In this document: positions 8,010 to 16,100 of the stretch, one piece after another
Position numbering within the stretch: position 1 is the first letter of the stretch
How the letters are laid out: each line of letters begins with the position of its first letter
Source: Kibdelosporangium aridum
Lineage (GTDB): Bacteria > Actinomycetota > Actinomycetes > Mycobacteriales > Pseudonocardiaceae
Length of the DNA stretch: 64,000 nucleotides
NCBI RefSeq assembly: GCF_900176515.1
Contig: NZ_FWXV01000002.1
Coordinates: 1,550,001-1,614,000, forward strand
Reading direction: 5' to 3'
Notes under the pieces: generated by a model
What the model was told of the DNA's origin: nothing
The model's database searches: none
The model's input: only the letters and a program-made list of their open reading frames with translations
Made by a program: the position numbers and the translations under genes

Positions 8010-9779
8010 ATGGTCACGATTGCTGTCGCGGACAAGGACGTCCACGTCGGTGCTCCGCCGTCGGGCACCCCGGACAGACAGGTGCGGCGGGACCTGGGCG
8101 TCCGCGCTTTACAGACCCTGCTCAGCGCGTCACTCCTGGGTTTTCTGCTGCACTGGCGGTACGGCTACGGGGCGGGCAAGGTCGACCACTGGATCCTGTC
8201 GCCGCAGGGCATCAACTGGGCCGACCCGACGAAGTTCAGCAATGACTGGATTTTGGAAAACGCGCCGCAGCCGCATTGGTTCTTCGATGTCGTGACGTGG
8301 TTCGGCGCGACGATCGACCAGTTGGGCGCGGTGTACTTCCTTTACTGGGCAATCAGTTTGGTGGTGTTCGGCGCGGCAACCGTGCTGCTGGCGCACAAAT
8401 GGGCGCCTGTGCATCCATGGGTCGCCACCGTGATGGTCACCATGCTTGGCGGGATCACGCCATGGTGGTTGCTTGGCACCGGTTCGCCGATGCTGGCGAT
8501 CGCCTTGCCAGGGGTGCTGGCAGGTTTCCTGATCTACCTGGTCCTCGCGGCCCTGCTGACCGGCAACTATCGGATGGCCGGGATCGTTGCGCTGCTCACC
8601 GCGATCGTGCATGTCCAGCAAGGCGGCGTGGCCGCGGTGCTGTTGTCCGCCGTCGCGGTTGTCCATTTTGTACGGAACCGCCGAATTGACTGGTGGCTGG
8701 CCGGTTCGGCCGTGGCCTGCCTCGGGATCATGGTCGCCGCACTGAAAGCACGGCCGGTCGCCGGCAACGTGAACGACTTCGCCCAGGCATGCCAGAAACT
8801 CATTCCGTACCACTGTGAGGCCACGAGCTGGCCGTCTCTGGTGCTGTGGCAGGGAATCGCGATGGTCGGCCTCGCCCTGCTGTCCGTGTTGTACATGACA
8901 CGGCAGTCATGGCCGGTGTGGGCGGCCACACTCGGGCTGTCCGCGTTCGGCCTGCTCGTCGGTGTCACGGTGGACCGTTGGGACGTACCGACGCTCGGCG
9001 TGCTGGCGCAGGGCCTGAACATCTACCGGCTGGACGTGCTGCTGATGCCGTTCGCGGTGTGGGGCGTGCTGCTGCCGATCTTCGGGCGGTTCAAGGAATG
9101 GCAGCGCTGGGCCTTGCTCGGGGTGGTGCTGTTCCTGGGTTTCCACGTGGTCGGCATGCAGTTCTACGAGTCGGCGTACCCGCTGGAGCGGCCGAACGGT
9201 GGCCCGTGGATGGCAGTCTTCGCGTTCGCGTTGACGGTCGCGTGCGCCTGGGCGAGCCGGACCAAGGCCGCGGTCCGGGTGGCGGCGACCGTGATGGCGT
9301 TGTCGATCGCGTTGTCGATCACCGACAGCCCCAGCATCACCCTCAAGGCGCTCGATGCGACCTTCATCCAGGATGACGACCTGCGCGAATGGGGCGAGGC
9401 CGTGCAGCGGGTGGTCCCACCGGGCCAGCAGCTGATCGCTCCGCCGTTGGCGATGCACATGAGGCTCGCCACTGCCCGGGGCGTGCTCGCGGACTGCAAA
9501 GGCGGCCCGTACGGCGGTCCGGCCTGGCAGGACTATCAGGACCGGATCGAAGACCTCGGCGGGTTCGGCCAGTGCCTCGATGTCCGGCCGGAGGTGTACC
9601 AGAAGTTGTCCGCCGACCGGGTGGAAATGATCGCCCGCAAGTACGGCACGCGATTCGTCGTGTTCGAGGGGGACGACAACACGGCGGTCGCGGGACTGCG
9701 GCGACTGGGCTGGCGCGAGGTGCTCGGTCCACACCGCAGCGTCAACAACCGTGTCTACCAAGCGCCTTGGTCCGCGTGA
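8010..9779 (+). CDS. Large polytopic membrane protein of unknown function
   Basis: 589 residues from the ATG at 8010; a GTG nine codons upstream is also possible. About 11-12 hydrophobic segments are visible, then a C-terminal outer domain of roughly 150 residues. The first loop contains an Asp/Trp/His-rich stretch (WADPTKFSNDWILENAPQPH) such as is seen in the first extracytoplasmic loop of GT-C glycosyltransferases. No confident family name can be given. Its position between a flippase-like gene and another GT-C-like gene suggests a role in making a cell-surface glycoconjugate. Confidence 0.7.
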   Translation: MVTIAVADKDVHVGAPPSGTPDRQVRRDLGVRALQTLLSASLLGFLLHWRYGYGAGKVDHWILSPQGINWADPTKFSNDWILENAPQPHWFFDVVTWFGATIDQLGAVYFLYWAISLVVFGAATVLLAHKWAPVHPWVATVMVTMLGGITPWWLLGTGSPMLAIALPGVLAGFLIYLVLAALLTGNYRMAGIVALLTAIVHVQQGGVAAVLLSAVAVVHFVRNRRIDWWLAGSAVACLGIMVAALKARPVAGNVNDFAQACQKLIPYHCEATSWPSLVLWQGIAMVGLALLSVLYMTRQSWPVWAATLGLSAFGLLVGVTVDRWDVPTLGVLAQGLNIYRLDVLLMPFAVWGVLLPIFGRFKEWQRWALLGVVLFLGFHVVGMQFYESAYPLERPNGGPWMAVFAFALTVACAWASRTKAAVRVAATVMALSIALSITDSPSITLKALDATFIQDDDLREWGEAVQRVVPPGQQLIAPPLAMHMRLATARGVLADCKGGPYGGPAWQDYQDRIEDLGGFGQCLDVRPEVYQKLSADRVEMIARKYGTRFVVFEGDDNTAVAGLRRLGWREVLGPHRSVNNRVYQAPWSA

Positions 9780-9955
9780 AATGTGAGCAGGTGGATCAAA
9801 GGCGTTGATCCGTTCAGCTCAGCAGAGCGTTTCAGTGAGGTTAATCATCGAAGAACTCCTTGGCCGATGGCAACTTTTCCCAACCGGCTGCGTATCTATC
9901 TATAGAGAGACTGGGGAGTTTCGGTAGGGGTTTCGCTTGACCCAAGGGACAGACA

Positions 9956-11758
9956 GTGGTGGATACACTCACGCCTGAAACGCGTGTACTCCCAGTACAG
10001 CCGGACGACGCCGGCAGACAGCGTCCAATGTGGCCCAAAGTGGTATTGCACATCAGTTGGGTTCTCGGTCTTGCGGCCGTAGTCGTGGCGCGAGTCGCCC
10101 GATATGGATTCACGCCTGCCGACCAGGGATTCATCCTGGCCGGCAGTTGGCGGTTGCTGCACGGTGAGATCCCGCACGCGGACATCGTGTCCGCGCGGCC
10201 GCTCGGTTCCGCGGTGCTGCACACCATTGATTTCCTGAGTCCGGCGCCGCTGTTCATCTCGTCGGTCTACATCGCGATGGTCCAGATCATCGTGTTCACG
10301 ATCGCGTGCGCCGCGCTGCTGACCAGAACCTCGCCGTTGCAGTGGGGTCCGATGCGGACCTTGCTGGTCGCCGGGGCGGCGCTGATCAACCTGCACCTGT
10401 TCACGTTGATGGCCTGGCACACCATCGACGGGCTGATGCTGTCCGCGGTCGGCTGGTGGCTGATCGACGCCGGACTGCGGTCGGGTTCCGGGTGGCAACG
10501 CCGGATCGGGCTGTTCCTGTTGGGTTTCGCGGTCATGACCAAGCAGAGCTTCGCGCTTGTCGTACCGATCGGTTTGCTGCTGCTGTTCCTGCACCCGGCG
10601 GCTCGCCGGCAGCGCAAGTCCTGGCAGCAGATCGTGGCCGACGTGCTGTGCCTCGGTGGGTTCCCGATCGTCTACGTCGCGGTCGTAGCGGCCGCGGGTG
10701 GGCTCGACGACGCGCTGCGGCAGTTCACCGGCGCGAGCCCGACGTACGGTGAGTCGCTGGTCTCGTTCTGGGGGAACGATTTCCACCTGCTGCCGGAGCT
10801 GACTCAGGCCGAATGGCGCACGGCCATCCTCTGGGTCTTCGCGACCGCGACGGCCATTGCCATCCTGTGGCTGCTGCGCGAACGGATCGGGTCGGCTGGG
10901 ATATGGCTGCGGATTCTGCTGGCCGGCACCGGTGCGACGCTCACCATCGTCGCGTTGGTGCAGACCGAGTTGGAATATCCGCCGTTCTGGGCGATCGAGA
11001 TCTTATGGATCTTCGTAGCGGTCGTCGGCCTCGACGCGGTGGTGAACAAGCATTTCCCGTGGCGGCCGGTTCTGCTCGTGGTTCTGGCTTTTTCGGTCAG
11101 CCTCTCGTGGGGATACGACTATCCGGCGCTGCTGGCGGGCACACTCGTCTTGGCGACGCTTGAACTTCTGCTTTCCGCCGTTCCCGAGGTGAAAGTCGCA
11201 CCGAGGGTGGTGACCGCGCTCCTCGGCGTTATCGGACTGGCGGCAGCGGGTTATGGGCTTGTCCAGGCGCACGACAAGGGCATCGCCGCAGATCTGCCAC
11301 ACGATCAGCTTGCCGTGAATCTCGGTTCGGTGGCGCCGGAAATGAACGGCATCCGCACAAGCCCGGGCGTGGCCGCTTATGTCCAGCAAATCAAAGACTG
11401 CGTGCAGCGCTATCCGGCCGAAAAGGTCGCAGTTCTTCCGGACAACGCGTTTGTCTACCCGGTGATGAAACTGCGCAACCCGTTCCCGTTGGACTGGCCG
11501 CTGCCGCTCGAACTCGTCGACGACTCGGCTCAGCGGATGCTGGCGACGGCCGATCAGCTGAACCGCGAGGGCAACTACCTGGTGCTGTTCCAGACCGTCG
11601 AGGTCGCCGACATGCGCAAGGGCAAGCCGGTGCCGGACTCGGTGGGCACCGACACACCAGTGGTCGGGAGCGCCGATTTGAGCGTCGTGCAGGTGAGGTT
11701 CAGGCTGACCGGCCAGCGGGTCGACTGTGGCGGTTTCATCGGTGTGTGGGCTCGCTAG
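9956..11758 (+). CDS. GT-C-like polytopic membrane protein (PMT/GT39-type architecture)
   Basis: A 600-residue protein with a short hydrophilic N-terminus and about a dozen membrane segments. The first large loop, FTPADQGFILAGSWRLLHG and PHADIVSARPLGS, resembles GT39/GT83-type glycosyltransferases that use polyprenyl-phosphate sugars. The C-terminal 170 residues form an outer domain. The start is one of two consecutive GTG codons (9956 or 9959) with AAGGGA upstream. The 176 bases before it hold only a weak GGATCA...TTGATCC hairpin. A glycosyltransferase role is inferred from topology and context. Confidence 0.65.
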   Translation: MVDTLTPETRVLPVQPDDAGRQRPMWPKVVLHISWVLGLAAVVVARVARYGFTPADQGFILAGSWRLLHGEIPHADIVSARPLGSAVLHTIDFLSPAPLFISSVYIAMVQIIVFTIACAALLTRTSPLQWGPMRTLLVAGAALINLHLFTLMAWHTIDGLMLSAVGWWLIDAGLRSGSGWQRRIGLFLLGFAVMTKQSFALVVPIGLLLLFLHPAARRQRKSWQQIVADVLCLGGFPIVYVAVVAAAGGLDDALRQFTGASPTYGESLVSFWGNDFHLLPELTQAEWRTAILWVFATATAIAILWLLRERIGSAGIWLRILLAGTGATLTIVALVQTELEYPPFWAIEILWIFVAVVGLDAVVNKHFPWRPVLLVVLAFSVSLSWGYDYPALLAGTLVLATLELLLSAVPEVKVAPRVVTALLGVIGLAAAGYGLVQAHDKGIAADLPHDQLAVNLGSVAPEMNGIRTSPGVAAYVQQIKDCVQRYPAEKVAVLPDNAFVYPVMKLRNPFPLDWPLPLELVDDSAQRMLATADQLNREGNYLVLFQTVEVADMRKGKPVPDSVGTDTPVVGSADLSVVQVRFRLTGQRVDCGGFIGVWAR

Positions 11759-11963
11759 AACCGCGTTGACCAGGCAGCTTGGTCGGAGCAGTAGCGGTCA
11801 AGGTGCCCGTGGCGCGTCCGGTACAGTGACTTCCCGGTCCCGCCTGAAGCGTGCGGGTCCACACGTTGCCTTCGCCGGCCTTCGTCACAGTACGGACGCG
11901 TTCTGCGGTTGCGCGGCGGGAACGTGCGTGACAACCACCAAACCCGGGCAGGACTGACATCCA

Positions 11964-12662
11964 GTGGCGAACCGAATCCATCCAACGGCGATCATCGGCG
12001 ACGGCGTAGAGCTCGGCGACGACAACGTCATCGGCCCGTACACAGTCATCGTCGGCCCGGCCAGGATCGGCAACGGCAACTGGATCGGCCCGCACGTGAG
12101 CATCGGCGGCCCCGCGGAGTACCTGCGCGGCGCGCACCCGGTCGGCTGGGAGGGCGAGGTCGAAGGCCCCGGCGTGGTGATCGGCGACGGCAACAAGATC
12201 CGCGAGTTCGTCACCGTGAACCAGGGTGTGCACGAGCCGACCCGCCTCGGCGACGACTGCTACGTGATGGGCCGCGCGCACGTCGCGCACGACTGCACGA
12301 TCGACGACGGTGTGATCCTCACCAGTGCGGTGCAGGTCGCGGGCCACTGCCACATCTGGGCGGGCTCCAACCTCGGCCTCGGCACCGTCGTGCACCAGCG
12401 CACCGTGATCGGCCCCGGCGCGATGGTCGGCCTCGGCTCCGCCATCCGCAAGGAGGTGGGCGCGTTCACCATCACACTGGGCAACCCGGCCCGTACCTCC
12501 GGGATCAACGTCGTGGGTCTTCAGCGCAGGGGATGTGACGAAGAGGCCATCGCGGCACTGCAAGGTTTCCTGACCGGCAAGGAGTCCGAAGTTCCCGCCG
12601 GTCTGCCGGACGAGGTGGCGGCCCTGCTCAAGGCGTGGGCCGACCGGGCACCCCAGGACTGA
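11964..12662 (+). CDS. LpxA-type acyl-ACP:UDP-sugar acyltransferase (left-handed beta-helix)
   Basis: A 232-residue hexapeptide-repeat protein of the LpxA family. Residues 78-88 (KIREFVTVNQG) match the LpxA motif IREFVTINRG. RAHVAHDCT gives His106 and His109, aligning with E. coli His122 and the catalytic base His125. His128 and His144 occupy the positions of His144 and His160 with identical spacing (19 and 16 residues). The GNPARTSGINVVGLQRRG block matches the LpxA GVNIEGLKRRGF region. The helical tail is shorter than in E. coli (262 residues). LpxA transfers a hydroxyacyl group from ACP to UDP-GlcNAc or UDP-GlcNAc3N. An ACP gene follows by 9 bases. The true acyl chain and sugar are unknown. 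Confidence 0.88.
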   Translation: MANRIHPTAIIGDGVELGDDNVIGPYTVIVGPARIGNGNWIGPHVSIGGPAEYLRGAHPVGWEGEVEGPGVVIGDGNKIREFVTVNQGVHEPTRLGDDCYVMGRAHVAHDCTIDDGVILTSAVQVAGHCHIWAGSNLGLGTVVHQRTVIGPGAMVGLGSAIRKEVGAFTITLGNPARTSGINVVGLQRRGCDEEAIAALQGFLTGKESEVPAGLPDEVAALLKAWADRAPQD

Positions 12663-12671
12663 AGGAGAGTC

Positions 12672-12908
12672 ATGTCACTCAACGACCGGCTGCGCACCGT
12701 CTTCATCGAGACGATGCAGCTCGACGCCGACTTCGACGTCGAGAACCTGAAGTACCGCGACATCGAGGAGTGGGACTCGGTCGGGCACATGGCGCTGGTC
12801 GCGGCGATCGAGGACGAGTTCGACGTCCAGTTCGACACCGACCAGGTGATCGACATGAGCAGCTTCAAGGTCGCCGTGGACATGCTGACCACCATGGGAG
12901 CGAAGTGA
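12672..12908 (+). CDS. Acyl carrier protein
   Basis: A 78-residue four-helix carrier protein with the phosphopantetheine site at Ser36 in EEWDSVGHMALV, inside the typical acidic surroundings. GGAG precedes the ATG by 5-6 bases. It lies between the LpxA-like gene and an SDR gene, whose GTG start overlaps its TGA (GTGA). It is therefore probably a dedicated carrier for this cluster, not the housekeeping fatty-acid ACP. The sequence is closer to stand-alone carriers of secondary pathways than to AcpM. Confidence 0.92.
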   Translation: MSLNDRLRTVFIETMQLDADFDVENLKYRDIEEWDSVGHMALVAAIEDEFDVQFDTDQVIDMSSFKVAVDMLTTMGAK

Positions 12909-13663
12909 CATTTTCTCCTGGAGCTTTGTCTTCTGGAACTCCGCTCGCTGAACGGGTTGCCCTGGTCACGGGTGGGACCAGGGGCATTGGCCTCGCCACC
13001 GCGAAGGCGCTCGCGCAGGCGGGTGCCACCGTGGTGATCACCGGCCGGGACGAGGCCGTCGCCAAGCAGGTCGCCGAGGAGTTCGGTGGCACCGGGCTCG
13101 GCCTTGACGTCGCCGATGCCGACGCCGTTGGTTCGTTGGTTCGTTCCGTGGCCAAGGAGCACGGCAGGCTCGACATCATGGTCGCCAACGCCGGGATCAT
13201 GGAGGGCGGCCTGCTCGGCATGGTCAAGGCCGACGCCGTGGACCGCACGCTGGGCATCAACGTCGCGGGCACGCTGCACTCCGTGCAGGCCGCCGCGCGC
13301 GTGATGATGCGCAAGCGCACCGGCTCGATCATCGTGCTCGCTTCGATCGCCGGTGAACAGGGCAGTGCGGGCCAGACCGTGTACGCCGCGTCCAAGGCGG
13401 CCGTGAGCAGCATCGCCAAGTCCGCGGCCAAGGAGCTGGGCAGGCACGGGATCAGGGTGAACGCGGTCGCGCCCGGCGTGATCGAGACCCAGCTGACCGC
13501 CGATCTGAGCGAGGACGTGCTGACTGAGCGGGCCAAGCAGACCCCGCTCGGGCGGCTCGGCCAGCCCGAGGAGGTCGCCGCCGTGATCCGGTTCCTGGCC
13601 AGCGACGACGCGTCCTTCATCACCGGGCAGGTGCTCGGTGTCGACGGTGGGCTCGTGCTGTGA
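12905..13663 (+). CDS. SDR-family oxidoreductase (3-oxoacyl-ACP reductase-like)
   Basis: A 252-residue classical short-chain dehydrogenase: VTGGTRGIGLATA nucleotide-binding motif, NAGIMEGG, catalytic YAASKAA and a C-terminal ITGQVLGVDGGL as in FabG. The GTG at 12905 overlaps the ACP stop by four bases and has GGGAG four bases upstream. Placed between the ACP and an acyl-activating enzyme, it probably reduces a 3-oxoacyl-ACP to the 3-hydroxyacyl form, which is the usual LpxA donor. A different carbonyl substrate is possible. Confidence 0.88.
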   Translation: MTFSPGALSSGTPLAERVALVTGGTRGIGLATAKALAQAGATVVITGRDEAVAKQVAEEFGGTGLGLDVADADAVGSLVRSVAKEHGRLDIMVANAGIMEGGLLGMVKADAVDRTLGINVAGTLHSVQAAARVMMRKRTGSIIVLASIAGEQGSAGQTVYAASKAAVSSIAKSAAKELGRHGIRVNAVAPGVIETQLTADLSEDVLTERAKQTPLGRLGQPEEVAAVIRFLASDDASFITGQVLGVDGGLVL

Positions 13664-15045
13664 GCTCGCTCATCGGATCCCAGGCGCGGCTGATCGACGC
13701 GGTGGACGGGTCCGTGCTCGCGGGAGCCGACCTGTCGGCGCGCGTGGCGCAGAGTGCGGAGGAACTCTCCGCGCTGCCTGACGGCGTGTTGTTCGCCCGG
13801 ATGTCGCAGAACATGCCGAGCGTGCTGCGTTACCTCGGTGCCTTCGAGTCCGGCCGGGCGATCGCGATGATCGACCCGTCGCTGGACGCGGACGTGCTGG
13901 CTGGGCTAGTTGCCCGGTTCCGCCCGGCTGCGGTGCTTGGTGCGGAGGGCAATGCGCCTGCGGGCTATCGCCTTCGCGGCATGTCCTGGGAGCGGATCTC
14001 TCCGGAAGGCGTGAAACCGCATCCGGATCTGGCGGTGCTGCTGCCGACAAGCGGCTCGACCGGCAACCCGAAGCTGGTGCGGCTGAGCCGGTCGGCGATC
14101 CTGCACAACGCCGACTCGATCGCGCAGGTGCTCGGGATCGACGCGGACGAGGTCACCGCGACCAACCTGCCGTTGCACTACAGCTACGGGCTTTCGGTGC
14201 TCAACAGCCACCTGTTGCGTGGCGCGACCGTTGTCGTGGAAGCCAACGGCGTCATGGCTCGTCCATTTTGGACGACCGTGGAGACGTACAAGGTCACGTC
14301 GCTGCCAGGTGTGCCGTACCACTACGAGATGTTGCGGCGCTTGCGGTTCGACCCGGCGAAGTACCCGAGCCTGCGTACTTTGACGCAGGCAGGCGGAAAG
14401 CTGCGCGTCGACCTGGTCACCGAGTTCAACGACAAGATGCGCGCCGTGGGCGGGCAGATGTTCGTGATGTACGGCCAGACCGAGGCCGCGCCGCGGATGT
14501 CCACAGTGCCCGCGGATCGGCTCGCTGAGAAGCTCGGTTCGGCCGGACCGGCGCTGCCCGGTGGCGAGTTCAGCATCCGTGCCGAGGACGGCAGCGAGAT
14601 CACCACGCCCGGTGTGGACGGTGAGGTCGTCTACCGCGGCCCGAACGTGATGATGGGCTACGCCGAGAACGAGGCCGAGCTGGCCAACGGTGACGAGGTC
14701 GGTGGCGTGCTGGTCACCGGTGATCTCGGACACCTCGACGAGGACGGGTACCTGTACATCACCGGCCGCTTGAAGCGGATCGGCAAGGTGTTCGGGAATA
14801 GGGTCAATCTCGACGACCTTGAACAGGTCGTGAAGGGATACGGCCCGGCCGCCGCGGTACCCGCGGGCGACAAGGTGGTCGTCTGGCTGCAGGACGCCGA
14901 CGCCGAGGCCTGCAAGGCCGCGGCCAAGACGCTGTCCGAGCGGCTGCACCTGCACGTGACCGGCTTCGACGTGCGGCCGGCCGACGACTTCCCCCTGCTG
15001 CCCAGCGGCAAGATCGACTACCGGTCTCTGGAGGCCCGAGTATGA
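13660..15045 (+). CDS. AMP-dependent acyl-activating ligase
   Basis: A 461-residue adenylate-forming enzyme. LLPTSGSTGNPKLVRLS is the P-loop-like A3 motif, MYGQTEAAPRM the A5 motif, GDLGHLDEDGYLYITGRLKR the A7/A8 region, and PSGKIDY the A10 lysine motif. It is about 50 residues shorter than typical acyl-CoA ligases, with an abbreviated N-terminus. The GTG start overlaps the SDR stop (GTGA) and its own TGA overlaps the next ATG. It presumably loads a free carboxylic acid onto the neighbouring ACP. Confidence 0.88.
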   Translation: MSSLIGSQARLIDAVDGSVLAGADLSARVAQSAEELSALPDGVLFARMSQNMPSVLRYLGAFESGRAIAMIDPSLDADVLAGLVARFRPAAVLGAEGNAPAGYRLRGMSWERISPEGVKPHPDLAVLLPTSGSTGNPKLVRLSRSAILHNADSIAQVLGIDADEVTATNLPLHYSYGLSVLNSHLLRGATVVVEANGVMARPFWTTVETYKVTSLPGVPYHYEMLRRLRFDPAKYPSLRTLTQAGGKLRVDLVTEFNDKMRAVGGQMFVMYGQTEAAPRMSTVPADRLAEKLGSAGPALPGGEFSIRAEDGSEITTPGVDGEVVYRGPNVMMGYAENEAELANGDEVGGVLVTGDLGHLDEDGYLYITGRLKRIGKVFGNRVNLDDLEQVVKGYGPAAAVPAGDKVVVWLQDADAEACKAAAKTLSERLHLHVTGFDVRPADDFPLLPSGKIDYRSLEARV

Positions 15046-16100
15046 CGGCCCTGTTCGAGCTCACCCAGGCCCAGCGCGAAGCCACTCTGCTGCCACAGCT
15101 GACCGAACTGACCGAACACCACCGCGCCAACTGCGAGCCGTACGACCGGGTCCTCGGCGCGCTCGGGATCGAGCGCGGCAGGCACTTCGACTCGATCGCG
15201 GACCTGCCGTGGCTGCCGGTGCGGATGTTCAAGAACCACGACCTGAAGAGCGTGCCGGACTCCGAGGTCTTTAAGACGCTGACCTCGTCGGGCACGACCG
15301 GCGCCGGTGCCTCGCGGATCTACCTGGACAAGGAGGCCGCGGGCGCGCAGACCCGTCAGCTCGGCGCGACGCTGCAGACCGTGCTGGGTGGCAAGCGGTT
15401 GCCGATGCTGATGGTCGACACGGTCTCGATCATCAAGAACCGCCGGTCCTTCTCCGCTCGTGGCGCCGGGGTGCTCGGCATGGCAACGTTCGGGCGCAAC
15501 CACGTGTACGCGTTGGACGAGAACGACCAGCCGGACGTCGAGGCGGTCAAGGGCTTCCTGGCCAAGCACGGCAACGAGCCGTTCCTGATCTTCGGCTTCA
15601 CCTTCATGGTCTGGCTGTACCTCTACGAGGTCGCTCGTGAGCACAACCTGGACCTGTCCAACGGGATCCTGATCCACTCCGGCGGCTGGAAGAAGCTGAT
15701 CGACCGGTCGGTCGACAACGCGGAGTTCCGCCGCCGGTTCGCCGAGGACACCGGCCTGACCCGGATCCACAACTACTACGGGATGATCGAGCAGATCGGC
15801 ACGGTGTTCCTGGAGGGACCGTCCGGGAACTCGTTGTACTGCCCCGATTTCGCCGACATCGTGATCCGCGACCCGGAGACCTGGCAGGAGCAGCCGGTCG
15901 GCAAGCCCGGCGTGATCGAGGTGATCAGCACACTGCCCCGGTCCTACCCGGGACACGTCCTGCTGACCGAGGATCTCGGTGTGCTCAACGGGATCGACGA
16001 CGGTGACTGGCCGGGCAAGCGGTTCTCGGTGCTCGGGCGGCTGCCAAGGGCCGAAGCTCGCGGATGCTCGGACACGTTCTCGGGAGGGCAGGCGGCGTGA
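15042..16100 (+). CDS. LuxE-like acyl-protein synthetase
   Basis: A 352-residue member of PF04443. The core SSGTTGAGASRIYLD (about 82-96) is the adenylation motif and NYYGMIEQIG the equivalent of the A5 motif. The C-terminal GCSD places Cys342 where LuxE proteins carry the Cys that takes the acyl group. LuxE activates a fatty acid with ATP and hands it as a thioester to the reductase LuxC. Here the next gene is a LuxC homologue overlapping by four bases (GTGA). There is no luciferase (luxAB) in the window, so the pair probably serves glycolipid or aldehyde chemistry. Confidence 0.85.
   Translation: MTALFELTQAQREATLLPQLTELTEHHRANCEPYDRVLGALGIERGRHFDSIADLPWLPVRMFKNHDLKSVPDSEVFKTLTSSGTTGAGASRIYLDKEAAGAQTRQLGATLQTVLGGKRLPMLMVDTVSIIKNRRSFSARGAGVLGMATFGRNHVYALDENDQPDVEAVKGFLAKHGNEPFLIFGFTFMVWLYLYEVAREHNLDLSNGILIHSGGWKKLIDRSVDNAEFRRRFAEDTGLTRIHNYYGMIEQIGTVFLEGPSGNSLYCPDFADIVIRDPETWQEQPVGKPGVIEVISTLPRSYPGHVLLTEDLGVLNGIDDGDWPGKRFSVLGRLPRAEARGCSDTFSGGQAA

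Noticed and set aside
8010..11758. Naming the two polytopic proteins as specific arabinofuranosyltransferases (AftA/AftB/Emb)
   Set aside because: Topology is GT-C-like, but the sequence blocks typical of the arabinosyltransferases were not found.
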